Shown piece by piece: positions 8,161 through 18,197 of a stretch of DNA of 64,000 nucleotides (positions within the stretch are counted from its first letter, which is position 1; every line of letters starts with the position of its first letter). The DNA comes from Pseudoprevotella muciniphila (GTDB taxonomy: Bacteria > Bacteroidota > Bacteroidia > Bacteroidales > Bacteroidaceae): contig NZ_CP033459.1 in assembly GCF_003265305.2 (NCBI RefSeq), positions 124,001 through 188,000 on the forward strand, given 5' to 3'. A model generated the notes under the pieces. The model was given only the letters and a program-made list of their open reading frames with translations. It was not told the origin of the DNA and searched no databases. A program made the translations under genes and the position numbers.

Positions 8161-9693
8161 TTACTTTGCGTAACTCACCGCGCGTGTCTCGCGAATGACA
8201 GTTATCTTAACCTGTCCGGGATACGTCATCTCGTCTTGAATTCGTTTAGCAATGTCATTACTCAAACCTTCTATCTGCTTGTCATCAATCTTGTCAGCAC
8301 CTACAATGACGCGCAACTCACGACCGGCCTGTATTGCATAGGTCTTGGTTACGCCAGGATAACTCGACGCAATGTTTTCAAGATCGTTCAAACGCTTGAT
8401 ATATGCCTCAACAATCTCTCGGCGTGCGCCGGGACGTGCACCACTGATAGCATCGCATACCTGCACAATAGGAGCAATGAGTGTGGTCATTTCTATTTCA
8501 TCGTGGTGAGCACCGATGGCATTACAAATTTCATTCTTTTCTTTGTATTTCTCTGCCAGTTTGGCACCGTAAAGAGCATGGGGGAGTTCGCTTTCTTCAT
8601 CGGGCACTTTGCCTATATCGTGAAGGAGACCCGCACGCTTGGCTTTCTTTGGATTCAAGCCCAATTCAGCCGCCATTACAGAACAAAGATTCGCAGTTTC
8701 GCGGGCATGCTGCAAGAGATTTTGTCCGTATGAAGAACGATATTTCATCTTGCCTACAATGCGAATGAGTTCAGGATGTAAACCATGAATACCAAGGTCA
8801 ATGGCGGTGCGCTTTCCTGTTTCTATGATTTCTTCTTCAACTTGTTTCTTAACCTTTGCCACAACTTCTTCAATGCGAGCAGGATGAATGCGACCATCGG
8901 AGATGAGTTGGTGCAAAGCCAGACGGCATACTTCACGACGAACAGGGTCGAAAGCGCTTATTACAATAGCCTCAGGAGTGTCGTCAACAACGATTTCTAC
9001 ACCTGTTGCTGCTTCGAGGGCACGGATGTTGCGACCTTCACGACCGATGATGCGACCTTTAACTTCGTCATTGTCGATGTGGAATACAGTAACACTGTTT
9101 TCAATGGCTGTTTCTGTGGCTACACGCTGGATGCTTTTTATGACAATCTTTTTTGCTTCAAGATTGGCTGTCATCTTGGCATCATCCATAATCTCGTTTA
9201 TGAAAGATTGTGCAGAAGTTCGTGCTTCTTCTTTCATTGATTGTACTAATCTGTCTTTTGCTTCTTCGGCAGAAAGACCGCTTAATTCTTCAAGTTTTGC
9301 GCGCTCTTGCAACTGCATTCTTTCAAGTTCTTCTTCTTTCTTCGCGAGAACCTGTTTCTGGCCATCCAGTTTATTCTGCTGATTGTCAAGTTCTTGTTTG
9401 CGATGTGAAAGGTCCTCTTGTTTTTGGTTGAGGCTGATTTCCCGCTGCTTTAATTTGTTTTCAACTTGAGAAATTTTTTGCTTGCGTTGCTGAACTTCTT
9501 TCTCCAGTTCAGATTTCTTGTTGAGGAATTTCTCTTTTACCTCAAGCATTTTTTTCTCTTTGATAACGTCTGCTTCTTTTTCTGCATTTTGAAGCATGGT
9601 GTTATATTTGCCTTTCAGAACATATCTGAACAAGACATATCCTATGATGCCGCCCAAAATTAGGCAAGTTGCACCGATAATGATTTCTAACAT
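8161..9693 (-). CDS. rny: Ribonuclease Y
   Basis: A 510-residue membrane-anchored endoribonuclease that starts mRNA decay. Residues 1-25 form the N-terminal transmembrane anchor ([20 protein letters not shown]). Residues about 30-190 are a long Lys/Glu/Gln coiled coil. The KH domain shows [15 protein letters not shown], and the HD domain shows AGLLHDIGK with IGAHHDE downstream. Length and domain order are standard. It is the last gene of a minus-strand cluster with zapA and the ZapB-like gene, 44 nt after zapA. Confidence 0.97.
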   Translation of the reverse strand: MLEIIIGATCLILGGIIGYVLFRYVLKGKYNTMLQNAEKEADVIKEKKMLEVKEKFLNKKSELEKEVQQRKQKISQVENKLKQREISLNQKQEDLSHRKQELDNQQNKLDGQKQVLAKKEEELERMQLQERAKLEELSGLSAEEAKDRLVQSMKEEARTSAQSFINEIMDDAKMTANLEAKKIVIKSIQRVATETAIENSVTVFHIDNDEVKGRIIGREGRNIRALEAATGVEIVVDDTPEAIVISAFDPVRREVCRLALHQLISDGRIHPARIEEVVAKVKKQVEEEIIETGKRTAIDLGIHGLHPELIRIVGKMKYRSSYGQNLLQHARETANLCSVMAAELGLNPKKAKRAGLLHDIGKVPDEESELPHALYGAKLAEKYKEKNEICNAIGAHHDEIEMTTLIAPIVQVCDAISGARPGARREIVEAYIKRLNDLENIASSYPGVTKTYAIQAGRELRVIVGADKIDDKQIEGLSNDIAKRIQDEMTYPGQVKITVIRETRAVSYAK

Positions 9694-9737
9694 TGATTTA
9701 TAGTGTTTATATTGTGATTGATGTTGTTAAATATTAT

Positions 9738-10034
9738 TTATTCGTGGCGCACATTAAGAGTTTCTTCCAATTCCTCATTCAGTTTGACCAACTTTTCTAT
9801 GATAGGTTCCGCATCCTTACTTTCTTCCAAGGATTCAGCGCGAACTGCTAAATCAAGGAGTACGATGCTCAGGTATTTTTCGTAATTCTGACCAGGATAT
9901 TTGGTTTGATAGCGGCTCAACCTCTCGTTGATGAGTTTTGCAGCACGACGATATACTTCTTCTTGTTCTCGCAGTACGGTTATTGGATATATTTGTTTGC
10001 CAACTAACAGGTTGATAGCAATTTTGTCCTCCAT
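9738..10034 (-). CDS. zapA: Cell division protein ZapA
   Basis: A 98-residue protein with the ZapA layout: a short N-terminal beta-rich part ([18 protein letters not shown]) followed by [18 protein letters not shown] and a helical tail ([13 protein letters not shown]). ZapA tetramers crosslink FtsZ filaments at the division site. It sits 39 nt after the ZapB-like gene on the same strand. Confidence 0.9.
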   Translation of the reverse strand: MEDKIAINLLVGKQIYPITVLREQEEVYRRAAKLINERLSRYQTKYPGQNYEKYLSIVLLDLAVRAESLEESKDAEPIIEKLVKLNEELEETLNVRHE

Positions 10035-10073
10035 TTATGTAATCTTTTATTGACAACTTGACAGGATGTGAAA

Positions 10074-10367
10074 TCAAATGTTTACCGCAGCAATGCACTT
10101 GTCAATCTCTTGCACAAGTTTTGAAATGCGCAATTTCGCGTCTTTTAGGTCATCGCTGCCCACATCGATAACTCTGGCTAATTTAAGTGTGTTGTACTCC
10201 TTTTGTAGCAAAGAAAGAGCATTCTCCTTTTCGTCGAGCATGACACGTTGTGCACCAATAGTGTTGCGAAGGGACGCATTTTCATTTTGCAGTTCCTTAT
10301 AAGACAACATTAATTGGCGAACACGCGTCTCAAATCTTTTGAGTATTTTTTCTTCGCTGGGTGTCAC
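10074..10367 (-). CDS. Small coiled-coil protein, ZapB-like
   Basis: A 97-residue protein that is almost entirely helical heptads: EEKILKRFETRVRQLMLSYKELQNENASLRN, then LDEKENALSLLQKEYNTLKLARV and DLKDAKLRISKLVQEIDKCIAAVN. The frame is open back to 10454, but the extra 29 residues are hydrophobic and AT-rich; GTG at 10367 gives the expected start (MTPSEEK). Its place directly before zapA suggests a partner in Z-ring assembly, as ZapB is for ZapA elsewhere; similarity of sequence is too weak to prove it. Confidence 0.7.
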   Translation of the reverse strand: MTPSEEKILKRFETRVRQLMLSYKELQNENASLRNTIGAQRVMLDEKENALSLLQKEYNTLKLARVIDVGSDDLKDAKLRISKLVQEIDKCIAAVNI

Positions 10368-10462
10368 GACAAAATTGAGAAAGAATGTTAACAATAAGAG
10401 AAGAATATAATCTTGGCAGTCATTGATAACCAGATGTGAAGCACTGAAAAGCACTTCTTAGG

Positions 10463-11122
10463 TTATTTTTTCTTTTGTTTTGCTAACTCTTCTGCTTTCT
10501 CATCTGCCTTTGGCTCTTTCTTGGCAAGCATTATCACGTTGAATACGTATTCTGTCATCCATTCCTCAGAATAGTTCAACTGACGCTGATATTGGCGTAC
10601 AGCAGCAACAGCCTTGCGTACTCCGTCGTCTTTCCACCTGTCTTTGGTCATGATGTCATGAATCGTCTTTTCTGTCATGGCACGAAGTGTGCCTTTCATG
10701 AAGCCCGGCATGCGGAATTTCCATTTCATCAGGTTGCCCATAAGCATCATCAATTCCTGACTGAAACCCTGAAACATGTAGAGATATTGCTGCATCGACT
10801 GCATATTCCTGCAACCTTTCTTTACACTCGCATCAATTTCCTTGAAAAAACCATCGCTGATGCCATAGATGTCCATAAGCATCTTCTTGCTCTTGTTTTT
10901 TTCTCCAAGACCAAGACGATTGTTCACTGTCGTAACGTGTAGTGTCTGCTTGAAAATTCGGAGGTCGGGGAGGGCTGCCAAATTAGTGATACCGAGATTG
11001 TTGGCCATCAGAGATTGGTAGTAAACACGAATAAGCATCATGAAGTCCTCCATGCCACCAACGCGCCAACCAACTTCTTCCTCTTTTTGTTTCCTTCTGA
11101 ATATCTTTGAGAGAAAACTCAT
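10463..11122 (-). CDS. Conserved protein of unknown function upstream of the Zap genes
   Basis: A 219-residue protein that I do not recognise. It begins with a basic segment (SKIFRRKQKEEEVGW), has a Met-rich helical centre (QSMQQYLYMFQGFSQELMMLMGNLMKWKF as several amphipathic helices) and a charged Lys/Glu tail. There is no signal peptide or transmembrane helix, so it should be cytosolic or peripheral. It is first in the same-strand series unknown protein, ZapB-like, zapA, rny, with about 95 nt to the next start. Confidence 0.7.
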   Translation of the reverse strand: MSFLSKIFRRKQKEEEVGWRVGGMEDFMMLIRVYYQSLMANNLGITNLAALPDLRIFKQTLHVTTVNNRLGLGEKNKSKKMLMDIYGISDGFFKEIDASVKKGCRNMQSMQQYLYMFQGFSQELMMLMGNLMKWKFRMPGFMKGTLRAMTEKTIHDIMTKDRWKDDGVRKAVAAVRQYQRQLNYSEEWMTEYVFNVIMLAKKEPKADEKAEELAKQKKK

Positions 11123-11463
11123 TTTTGTGCTATTGTTTTGGATAAGTTATTGATATATGTTGAAGTGCAGGCAGTTGTGTTTATACACATATTAAAGCAT
11201 CATGGCTATACCTGCCATAGTCGCACATTTCAAACGCGAAATTACGATTTTTTTTTCTTTTATTAGAATTTTGAAGATAAAAGAAATACAAGGGTGCATG
11301 TTTTTTTATAAAAATAATTCGTATAAGAATATTATTGTTAATTTTGCAAACTGGAAAGTAAACGTGAAAAGACAGGTTTGTCATACTGTTTGATGTTTAA
11401 GCAAAGAACTTATAATAAGTAAAATCAAATCAAAATACTAACGAATAATTATTATTAAGAACC
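11123..11463. other. Divergent 341-bp intergenic region
   Basis: This AT-rich stretch lies between the unknown gene (minus) and the LRR gene (plus). It contains TAATTTTG at 11339-11346, a match to the -7 consensus for plus-strand transcription with a leader of about 110 nt, and a small hairpin ATGGC/GCCAT at 11201-11218. I see no gene in it. Confidence 0.5.
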
Positions 11464-13005
11464 ATGGGAAATAAGTACCAATTCTTATCTGTTCTGTGTC
11501 TTTGTGCGGTTTTGACACTACAAATTATGGCGCAGGAACAGACAATTACAATGACCACCTCAAAAGCAGTTGGGGAACAGGTTACTCTCAAGGTTAACCA
11601 CACTTTCGACGGTGTTACTGTCGATTGGGGTGGGGGGACAACTACAACCTACAACACCGGAGACGAAAAACTCCGCACCATGACTGGTACTTTGCAGGGC
11701 CAGACAATAAAACTCACCGGCAGCAAATACATTACTACACTGATTTGCTCTGGACAGCAAATTACGAGTCTTGATGTTTCGAATGCTACATACTTGCAGA
11801 GCATTTATGCACAGAACAATGAGTTGACTGCTATCGACGTAAAAGGATTGACAAAACTTAAAGACCTGAATGTTTCAGGAAACAAACTTAGTGGAAGGAT
11901 TGACCTCAGAAATACAACAGTCCCCGCGCTGGAAACACTTGATATATCAGATAACGAACTGACTAACATTGCCAATTCGACAGTTCTGAATCTTACAGGT
12001 TCACATGCCAATTTGCAATATCTCAGAGCCGCCCGAAACAAGTTTTCAAGGGCATACCTGAATGCTTTTTCTAAATTAGACTATGCTGATGTGTCTGGTA
12101 TCGGGTTGACAAATGTGTCTGTTAAGACTTCTTCGTATGCCGCTGACGCATTGACGGTGCTAAACGCTGCTGACAATAACCTGACAACGGTTGATGTCTC
12201 TAATTGTACGCTTATGTCCGATTTGTTCTTGAACAACAATTCCATAAACGAACTTGACGTGACGGCGCTGACAAAACTCAAGAATGTAAGTGTTGCTGGC
12301 AACGAAATGACTTCGATGCTTCAGAATTCAACAAATCTCATGTTCTACGACATCTCTGGAAACAGACTTTATTTCCGTGCTTTGCCAAAGACGACGGCAC
12401 GTCCTAAATATATGGTTGTTGGACCACAATTGCCATTCATCATCGTAGATGAAAATGGCAACAGAATTACAAATGTTCAGGTTTGCCCCAATTATGATGA
12501 ACGCAGCAACACTGATTACATCATGAACCTTGCCAACTATCGCTACGATGGCAACGGACGTGCACAGAGTACCCTGACAATCTTGGATATTTCTGAAAAT
12601 GAGGAAGGTGCACCTCTCGTTGCATATAATACATCAACAGGCGAAGGCGATTATGTGCTAACCACAGGTAAATATGTTTTCTTTACAAATCATGAAAGAT
12701 GTATCCTGCGCTTGACGCACTCGCTCGGTTATTTCGCAGACTATAATTTTGTAAGCGCACCGTTTGCTATAGGTTCAGAACTTACTGGTATTTCACAGGC
12801 AACAGCAGATGTTGAAAAATCTGAACGTATTCTTGTAGAACCATCTGCAGGGAGTGTTGTCATAACGTCTCTCACTGGTACTCAACCTGTTAATATCTTT
12901 GATGCAGGAGGTAGAAAAGTATGGGGAGGAACAGTTGAAAAAAGCATAACAGTAAAACTGCCAAACGGAATCTATGTTGTCAACGGAAAAAAAGTGCTTC
13001 TTTGA
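11464..13005 (+). CDS. Secreted leucine-rich-repeat protein with type IX sorting domain
   Basis: A 513-residue exported protein. Residues 1-23 are a signal peptide ending at MAQ. From about residue 90 to 310 there are irregular leucine-rich repeats of the form L..L.VS.N.L..IDV (for example LTKLKDLNVSGNKL, LTVLNAADNNLTTVDVSNC). The last 60 or so residues (VNIFDAGGRKVWGG..., ending GIYVVNGKKVLL) have the form of a type A type IX C-terminal sorting domain, so it is probably cargo of the SprA/PorU machinery encoded in this window. The M60 peptidase gene starts 30 nt downstream. Ligand unknown; LRR surface proteins of oral and gut Bacteroidetes often bind host or bacterial surfaces. Confidence 0.82.
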   Translation: MGNKYQFLSVLCLCAVLTLQIMAQEQTITMTTSKAVGEQVTLKVNHTFDGVTVDWGGGTTTTYNTGDEKLRTMTGTLQGQTIKLTGSKYITTLICSGQQITSLDVSNATYLQSIYAQNNELTAIDVKGLTKLKDLNVSGNKLSGRIDLRNTTVPALETLDISDNELTNIANSTVLNLTGSHANLQYLRAARNKFSRAYLNAFSKLDYADVSGIGLTNVSVKTSSYAADALTVLNAADNNLTTVDVSNCTLMSDLFLNNNSINELDVTALTKLKNVSVAGNEMTSMLQNSTNLMFYDISGNRLYFRALPKTTARPKYMVVGPQLPFIIVDENGNRITNVQVCPNYDERSNTDYIMNLANYRYDGNGRAQSTLTILDISENEEGAPLVAYNTSTGEGDYVLTTGKYVFFTNHERCILRLTHSLGYFADYNFVSAPFAIGSELTGISQATADVEKSERILVEPSAGSVVITSLTGTQPVNIFDAGGRKVWGGTVEKSITVKLPNGIYVVNGKKVLL

Positions 13006-13035
13006 AAATTAAACATCTTAATCACTTATAAGAAA

Positions 13036-15789
13036 ATGAAAAAGATAAACAATATATTAGTTGCATTAGGGCTTGCAACGGTTCTCTTTTCTGCAACTCC
13101 TGTTAATGCCCAGGTTGACGCTTCAGTGGCTCCTGTAATTGTTGTGCCACACAGTCAGTCAATCGATTATAACGAACGCACGCTTTGTTACACTGTCGGT
13201 GGAAATCTGGAACTCAATGATATCGAAATCACAAGCAATGCTGATTGGGTAACAATTTTCAAAGGCTCCAATCGTGAAGTCTATCTACATGTAGATGCCA
13301 ACTATAACTTCTCAAGCAGAACAGCGAAAATCACATTCGTAAATGCAGAACAGACTGTCAGCCAAATACTTACTATCGTTCAGGCAGAGGATGGTTCTGC
13401 TGCCGATATACCCAAAGATGATGAAATCACACCTTCTTCTGCTTCAGATAATACACATCAAGGCTCATCCGACATCTCGCTCACACTGGATGGTAACCTA
13501 AGTACAATCTATCACTCCAATTGGTCGGGTGGCGTAAGTGCCAGTAATCCTGCGATACTTACATACAATTTTACAAATGTCGAGAGAATTGACTATGTAA
13601 CTTATGTTCCACGTAGCTCAAGCTCTGGAACGAATGGAAATTTTGGAGAAGTTGAAGTATATTATACGCTTAAAGGTGGTACATCCACACTCTATGGTAC
13701 ATACAACTTCAATCAATCATCTTCACCGAGCACAATTACATTCGACGGAGGGCTCTTGAACCCGACACAAGTTGTTTTCAAAGTGAAAAGTGGAGCAGGA
13801 ACATTTGCAAGCTGTGCAGAAATGCAGTTCCGTGCTGTAAGCAATGATGCGAAGCACGAATTTGCCATATTCGCAGATGATGTGTATAGCGAACTCCGCC
13901 CGGACGTAACGGCAGCATCTATCGACTCTTTATCAAATCCTTTTATCAAATCGCTTGCAACGAAGATGTTTAACAACGAGTATTCAACCAAATATCGTGT
14001 GGCAGAATACTCTTGCTATAGTTCTCCGGAGTATTTGAGTGATCTGTGGAATGCGCCTGGTAAATATTATGACCACTGTGAAGGTGTAACAGGAATAAAT
14101 ATCAAGAAAGGTACACACGCTATAGCCGTAAGCGGCATTCCGGCAGCTATGGGGAGTGTATCGTTACGCGTAGTGGCATGGTATAGCCAAGAGATAAAGG
14201 CAGAAAAGAATGGCGAAGGTAAATACGAACTTAAAGGCGGTGGACCTGCCGTATATGAATTTACACTACGCAATGGTCTCAATACGATAGAATATACAAG
14301 CGATTTTGATGGTCTTGCATACATTTGTTACAATATTTATGGACAGCCCGACAAGACAAAGTATCCGGACATAAAAGTACACTTCATTAATGGTGAAGTG
14401 AATGGCTATCTTAACAAATCTTTGTCTAATAATGAAATGTACCAGTTATGTAGAGTGGCACCAAATAGATGTATAGATGTAGTGGGCGACAAGGTTCACT
14501 CAGTATGGGAAGCAAAAGGAGAAGCCGTAAGCGACCAAGGTTTATCTGCAAAAGCTTACGGACTGTACCAACATTGTAAAACAAGTTCGAATGCCACCAA
14601 AGGTTTTACCCAATATATCAACCTCCTCGACTCACTTATTGCTTGGGAACATAGATTTTTAGGATTTGAAAAGTATGGAAGAGTTCCGGCAAACCATACT
14701 ATGGCATACGTGAACTATACTTATTATATGTTCCAAGGATATTATGGTGTGTCTTTCGTCTGGACACAGCAGGAGCGCGTGCTCAACTGCAGAACGTTAA
14801 TGTATAATGATGGTGATGCCATCTGGGGACTTTCCCACGAATGGGGACACCAGCATCAGATGCAACCATATTTCTGCTGGGGTTCTCTGGGCGAAGTTTC
14901 AAACAATATGAACTCCTATTATAATGTACAGGCCATGGGATACAAAGTAGGCGGAAAACCCGGCGACAGATATTGGGAAACTGGTAGGGAAAAGATGTTA
15001 GACGACTCGCCATATAGCGGTGGTACAACTGTTTCTTCTGCCCGCCACCTGGCATACAACGCACGCAATAATTTCCACTGTGATGATTATAAGAAACTTG
15101 CCGGTTTCATGACCGACAGTATCATACACCCGGCAAACGACAATACTGCAGCCACATGGAATTTCGGCGGAACAAACTACACCATAACAAACCGTATGCT
15201 TGGAATCTCCCACAGTGAACTTGGTGGAGAGGCACTCACACCTTTCGTCATGCTTTATCTCTATGCAAGCAGAAATTGGAGAGCAGACTTCTCGCAGGAC
15301 CTCTATGAATCTTTGCGCAGAATGGACAATGAAGGTGGTTCAGATATAGAGAAAACTGACGGAGTAGACAAGTATGAATATATTGCAAGCATACAGAACA
15401 GCAACAAGGGAAGCCGCTACTCAGAATTCAGAAGCAAATATCCTTCTTCATGCTGGATAACCAGAAACTACCTTAATTCAGGAAATGTCAGCAAGAACAC
15501 AAACACTGTTCCGTTCATCTTCAACTTCATAAGGAAGTGTTCACGCCTGACAGGCTACAACCTCGTTCCATACTTTGAACAGTGGGGCTTCTTCCGCACA
15601 ATCGCACTGCAGATTGGCGACTATGGCACATACTACCATCTGATGACACCACAAATGGTTCAGGAATTCAAGGAAGACATGAACGCTCTCGGTCTGAATA
15701 CACTCGACGAAGCAACCATCAGCGAAATGTCAAATTGCAAGGATATGTACGAAGTGGAATTCGGTGTAACACCGACCATTCCCAACTAA
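13036..15789 (+). CDS. Secreted M60 family (mucin-type) metallopeptidase with BACON and discoidin-like domains
   Basis: A 917-residue exported protein with a signal peptide ending at VNAQ. Residues about 35-125 look like a BACON domain (ITSNADWVTIFKG, ending LTIVQAE). Residues about 135-280 resemble an F5/8 type C (discoidin) carbohydrate-binding domain (LTLDGNLSTIYHSNW). The peptidase domain carries the gluzincin motif HEWGH at 601-605 with a further Glu at 620, the M60 spacing. M60 enzymes of gut bacteria cleave glycosylated mucins; that substrate is inferred. No type IX tail is visible. It is probably co-transcribed with the LRR gene 30 nt upstream and ends at a strong terminator. Confidence 0.88.
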   Translation: MKKINNILVALGLATVLFSATPVNAQVDASVAPVIVVPHSQSIDYNERTLCYTVGGNLELNDIEITSNADWVTIFKGSNREVYLHVDANYNFSSRTAKITFVNAEQTVSQILTIVQAEDGSAADIPKDDEITPSSASDNTHQGSSDISLTLDGNLSTIYHSNWSGGVSASNPAILTYNFTNVERIDYVTYVPRSSSSGTNGNFGEVEVYYTLKGGTSTLYGTYNFNQSSSPSTITFDGGLLNPTQVVFKVKSGAGTFASCAEMQFRAVSNDAKHEFAIFADDVYSELRPDVTAASIDSLSNPFIKSLATKMFNNEYSTKYRVAEYSCYSSPEYLSDLWNAPGKYYDHCEGVTGINIKKGTHAIAVSGIPAAMGSVSLRVVAWYSQEIKAEKNGEGKYELKGGGPAVYEFTLRNGLNTIEYTSDFDGLAYICYNIYGQPDKTKYPDIKVHFINGEVNGYLNKSLSNNEMYQLCRVAPNRCIDVVGDKVHSVWEAKGEAVSDQGLSAKAYGLYQHCKTSSNATKGFTQYINLLDSLIAWEHRFLGFEKYGRVPANHTMAYVNYTYYMFQGYYGVSFVWTQQERVLNCRTLMYNDGDAIWGLSHEWGHQHQMQPYFCWGSLGEVSNNMNSYYNVQAMGYKVGGKPGDRYWETGREKMLDDSPYSGGTTVSSARHLAYNARNNFHCDDYKKLAGFMTDSIIHPANDNTAATWNFGGTNYTITNRMLGISHSELGGEALTPFVMLYLYASRNWRADFSQDLYESLRRMDNEGGSDIEKTDGVDKYEYIASIQNSNKGSRYSEFRSKYPSSCWITRNYLNSGNVSKNTNTVPFIFNFIRKCSRLTGYNLVPYFEQWGFFRTIALQIGDYGTYYHLMTPQMVQEFKEDMNALGLNTLDEATISEMSNCKDMYEVEFGVTPTIPN

Positions 15790-15804
15790 TCAAAAAGCAA
15801 ATTC

Positions 15805-15845
15805 AAAAAAAGTACCGATGCAAAAGCATCGGTACTTTTTTTATT
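15805..15845. terminator. Bidirectional terminator between the M60 and LpxA-like genes
   Basis: AGTACCGATGC (15811-15821) pairs with GCATCGGTACT (15826-15836), flanked by an A run on the left and a T run on the right, so it can work for both convergent genes. Confidence 0.85.
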
Positions 15846-15860
15846 TTAGAAATTTCGCTG

Positions 15861-16643
15861 TTATTCTTCGATATTCCTTACGATACCTGTAGAGGAGTTT
15901 TCTATAAAGTTGGTGATGTAGTCTATCTCTTCGCTTGGCGGTATCTGGTCTTTAATCTGCAAGATGGCATCTTCGAGCGAGAAATTGCCGAGATAGACGA
16001 GTCTATACGCATTGCCTATGTGACGTATGATGCGCTCGTCTGATCCTGTGCGTTGCAGTATGGTTTCATTCACACCGCGATAACTTGCAGGGTTGCCCCC
16101 TATAATGATGTATGGATGTATGTCCTTCTGCACGCGGCAGCCGCTCTGGATGAGCGAATATCTGCCTATTTTCACTGCCACCTGGCAAATTGTGCTATTG
16201 GAGAGGATGGTGTTGGAGTCAATCTCTACACGGCTCGACAATATAGTGTTGATGCCAAGGACGCAGCGGTTCTTTATCTGACTGTCGTGACAGAGGTGAA
16301 CGCGGTCCATTAGGCAGTTGTCGTTCCCGATAGAAGTGCCCTTCTCTGCTTCGTAGCCGCCAGCAATGACGCAATTCTCTCTGATGATGTTATTGTTGCC
16401 AATCGTAACGCGCACGGGGTCACCTTTCTTGAAATGAAAACTTTGAGGCATCGCGCCGATTACGGCATTCTGAAAAACCTGGTTGTTCTCACCAAGGCGA
16501 GTGCCGTTAAGAATACTGGCTTGAGGATAAATCACGCAACCATCTCCAATCACCACGTCCTTCTGAACGTATGCAAAAGGATAAATGTCAACATTTGCGC
16601 CTATCTTGGCACCATCTTCTATGATTGCTTTTGGAGATATCAT
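15861..16643 (-). CDS. LpxA-family acyl-ACP--UDP-N-acetylglucosamine O-acyltransferase (possible paralogue)
   Basis: A 260-residue left-handed beta-helix protein with hexapeptide repeats (IGANVDIYPFAYVQ, VIGDGCVIYPQA, IGNNNIIRENC) and an LpxA-type C-terminal helical part. LpxA puts the first acyl chain on UDP-GlcNAc in lipid A synthesis. His116 and His119 (VHLCHD) match the E. coli catalytic pair His122/His125. By my own alignment other active-site positions differ: E. coli His144 and His160 correspond to Arg and Gln here, and HRGT to AGGY. It may therefore be a diverged paralogue. It follows the efflux outer-membrane gene by 46 nt and could be the last gene of that operon. Confidence 0.78.
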   Translation of the reverse strand: MISPKAIIEDGAKIGANVDIYPFAYVQKDVVIGDGCVIYPQASILNGTRLGENNQVFQNAVIGAMPQSFHFKKGDPVRVTIGNNNIIRENCVIAGGYEAEKGTSIGNDNCLMDRVHLCHDSQIKNRCVLGINTILSSRVEIDSNTILSNSTICQVAVKIGRYSLIQSGCRVQKDIHPYIIIGGNPASYRGVNETILQRTGSDERIIRHIGNAYRLVYLGNFSLEDAILQIKDQIPPSEEIDYITNFIENSSTGIVRNIEE

Positions 16644-16689
16644 ATTTCTTCTGATTGTCTGCTGTTATGGGAATGTTCTGTTGATTCTG

Positions 16690-18105
16690 TTATTCGCGTC
16701 CGCCACCCAGTGCCGCATATAGATTGATTGCAGCCTGAATGCGTTCAAACTTGTCATTAGTGAGAGATAACTGAGCATTGAGCAGACTCGATTCTGCTGT
16801 CAGTTTCTCGAGATACGATGTACTTGCTGTATGTGTGAAAAGCAATTTCGTGCGTTTCAGTGCAAGTTCAAGTTCTGCAACTTCTTTCCTGCGGATTTCT
16901 TCCTTGTTGATAGCCGTTTGGTATGCCATCAGATAATTGCTCACTTCCTGACCGGCATTGAGCAAAGCATCTTCAAAGTTCAGTTGCGCTTTTCGTTGTT
17001 CCGATTCGCTGATGTGAAGGTTGGCTGTCAACTGTCCTTTCATAAACAGGGGCTGAACTATTTGCGCTACGGCATTGGCAAGCATCTTTCCGGGATTGAG
17101 CGAAACCGTTCCTGCGCTGTTTGTCCAACCGAGCGTACCGCTGAGTGTGATGTTGGGGTAGAATGCGGCTTCTGCCTTGTTCCGGCCATAAAAAGCGTAA
17201 GCCATCTGAAGTTCTGCAATCTTCACGTCAGGCCTGCAGGACAACAACTGAAGGGGAATGCCTACAGAAATTTTGCGCGGGTAACCTGCAGCATTAAAAC
17301 TGGAAGCCCTGCTGATAGAATGAGGACTCTCATGCATGATGTAACAAATGGCATTTTCTGTCTCACGAATGCTCTTCTTTAGGGTAGGAACAGAAGATGT
17401 CAATTCTATGTAGTTGGCTTGCGCTTGTGAAACTGCAGCATTATTCGTTATGCCGGCCTCTTTCATAAGTTTCATCACCTCCACATTCTTCTTCCAGATT
17501 GCCAAAGTCTGCTCTGTCGTTTCCAGTTGCTCATCCAGCATAATAAGTGTGTAATAAAGATTGGCTACAGTCGAAATAATGCTCGTTTGTGTAGCCTGTT
17601 TGGCAGCCTTTGCCTGAAGAACAGTCATCTCGCTTTGTTTCTTGGCATTGCGAAGATTTCCGAACACATCGGCTTGCCATGACACACTTAAAGGTAATGA
17701 ATATGTCTTTACTGCTGCACCAAGGTCGAAACTTGACAAAGAACCTTGTGGAGAGAATACTATTTGTGGCAAATATGCCATGCGAGATACTTTCAGACCT
17801 TGCGAAGCCTGATAGATAGTTTCGTCAGCCACCTTCATATTTGTGTTCTGCTCGATGGCTCGAGAAATCAAAGACTGCAATTTGGGGTCGGTAAACACTT
17901 GCTGCCATGGCGTATTACCAAAATTGACAGTGTCGCCCAACGCCAAATACCCGTCCGTTGAGGCAGTATCTCTGTAAAGATTGTTGCCTGTAGGTAGTTC
18001 GTAAGTCTCCACATAGTCGCTGTAAAGACGGTCGTATGCCTTCTTTGCTGATTTGCAACCATTGAGGAAGAGAAGTCCTAATGAAATGTATATTAGTTTC
18101 TTCAT
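16690..18105 (-). CDS. TolC/NodT-family outer-membrane efflux lipoprotein
   Basis: A 471-residue outer-membrane channel subunit of a tripartite RND pump. The signal peptide ends in LLFLNGC, a lipobox, as in OprM/NodT-type proteins. Two internally repeated OEP domains are visible: long helices around SLISRAIEQNTNMKVADETI and QAKAAKQATQTSIISTVANLYYTLI, with the barrel strands between them, and the second half with QLLSCRPDVKIAELQMAYAF, GRNKAEAAFYPNITLSG and a final AAINLYAALGGG. It follows the RND permease by 92 nt on the same strand. Confidence 0.92.
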   Translation of the reverse strand: MKKLIYISLGLLFLNGCKSAKKAYDRLYSDYVETYELPTGNNLYRDTASTDGYLALGDTVNFGNTPWQQVFTDPKLQSLISRAIEQNTNMKVADETIYQASQGLKVSRMAYLPQIVFSPQGSLSSFDLGAAVKTYSLPLSVSWQADVFGNLRNAKKQSEMTVLQAKAAKQATQTSIISTVANLYYTLIMLDEQLETTEQTLAIWKKNVEVMKLMKEAGITNNAAVSQAQANYIELTSSVPTLKKSIRETENAICYIMHESPHSISRASSFNAAGYPRKISVGIPLQLLSCRPDVKIAELQMAYAFYGRNKAEAAFYPNITLSGTLGWTNSAGTVSLNPGKMLANAVAQIVQPLFMKGQLTANLHISESEQRKAQLNFEDALLNAGQEVSNYLMAYQTAINKEEIRRKEVAELELALKRTKLLFTHTASTSYLEKLTAESSLLNAQLSLTNDKFERIQAAINLYAALGGGRE

Positions 18106-18197
18106 TATTGCTGTTTTGTTGTCGTTTGCAAAAAATGGTCAGTTATTCTGTTGAGGTGGGGTAGAAACGATATACATAACACTCCACCTTAGTACTA

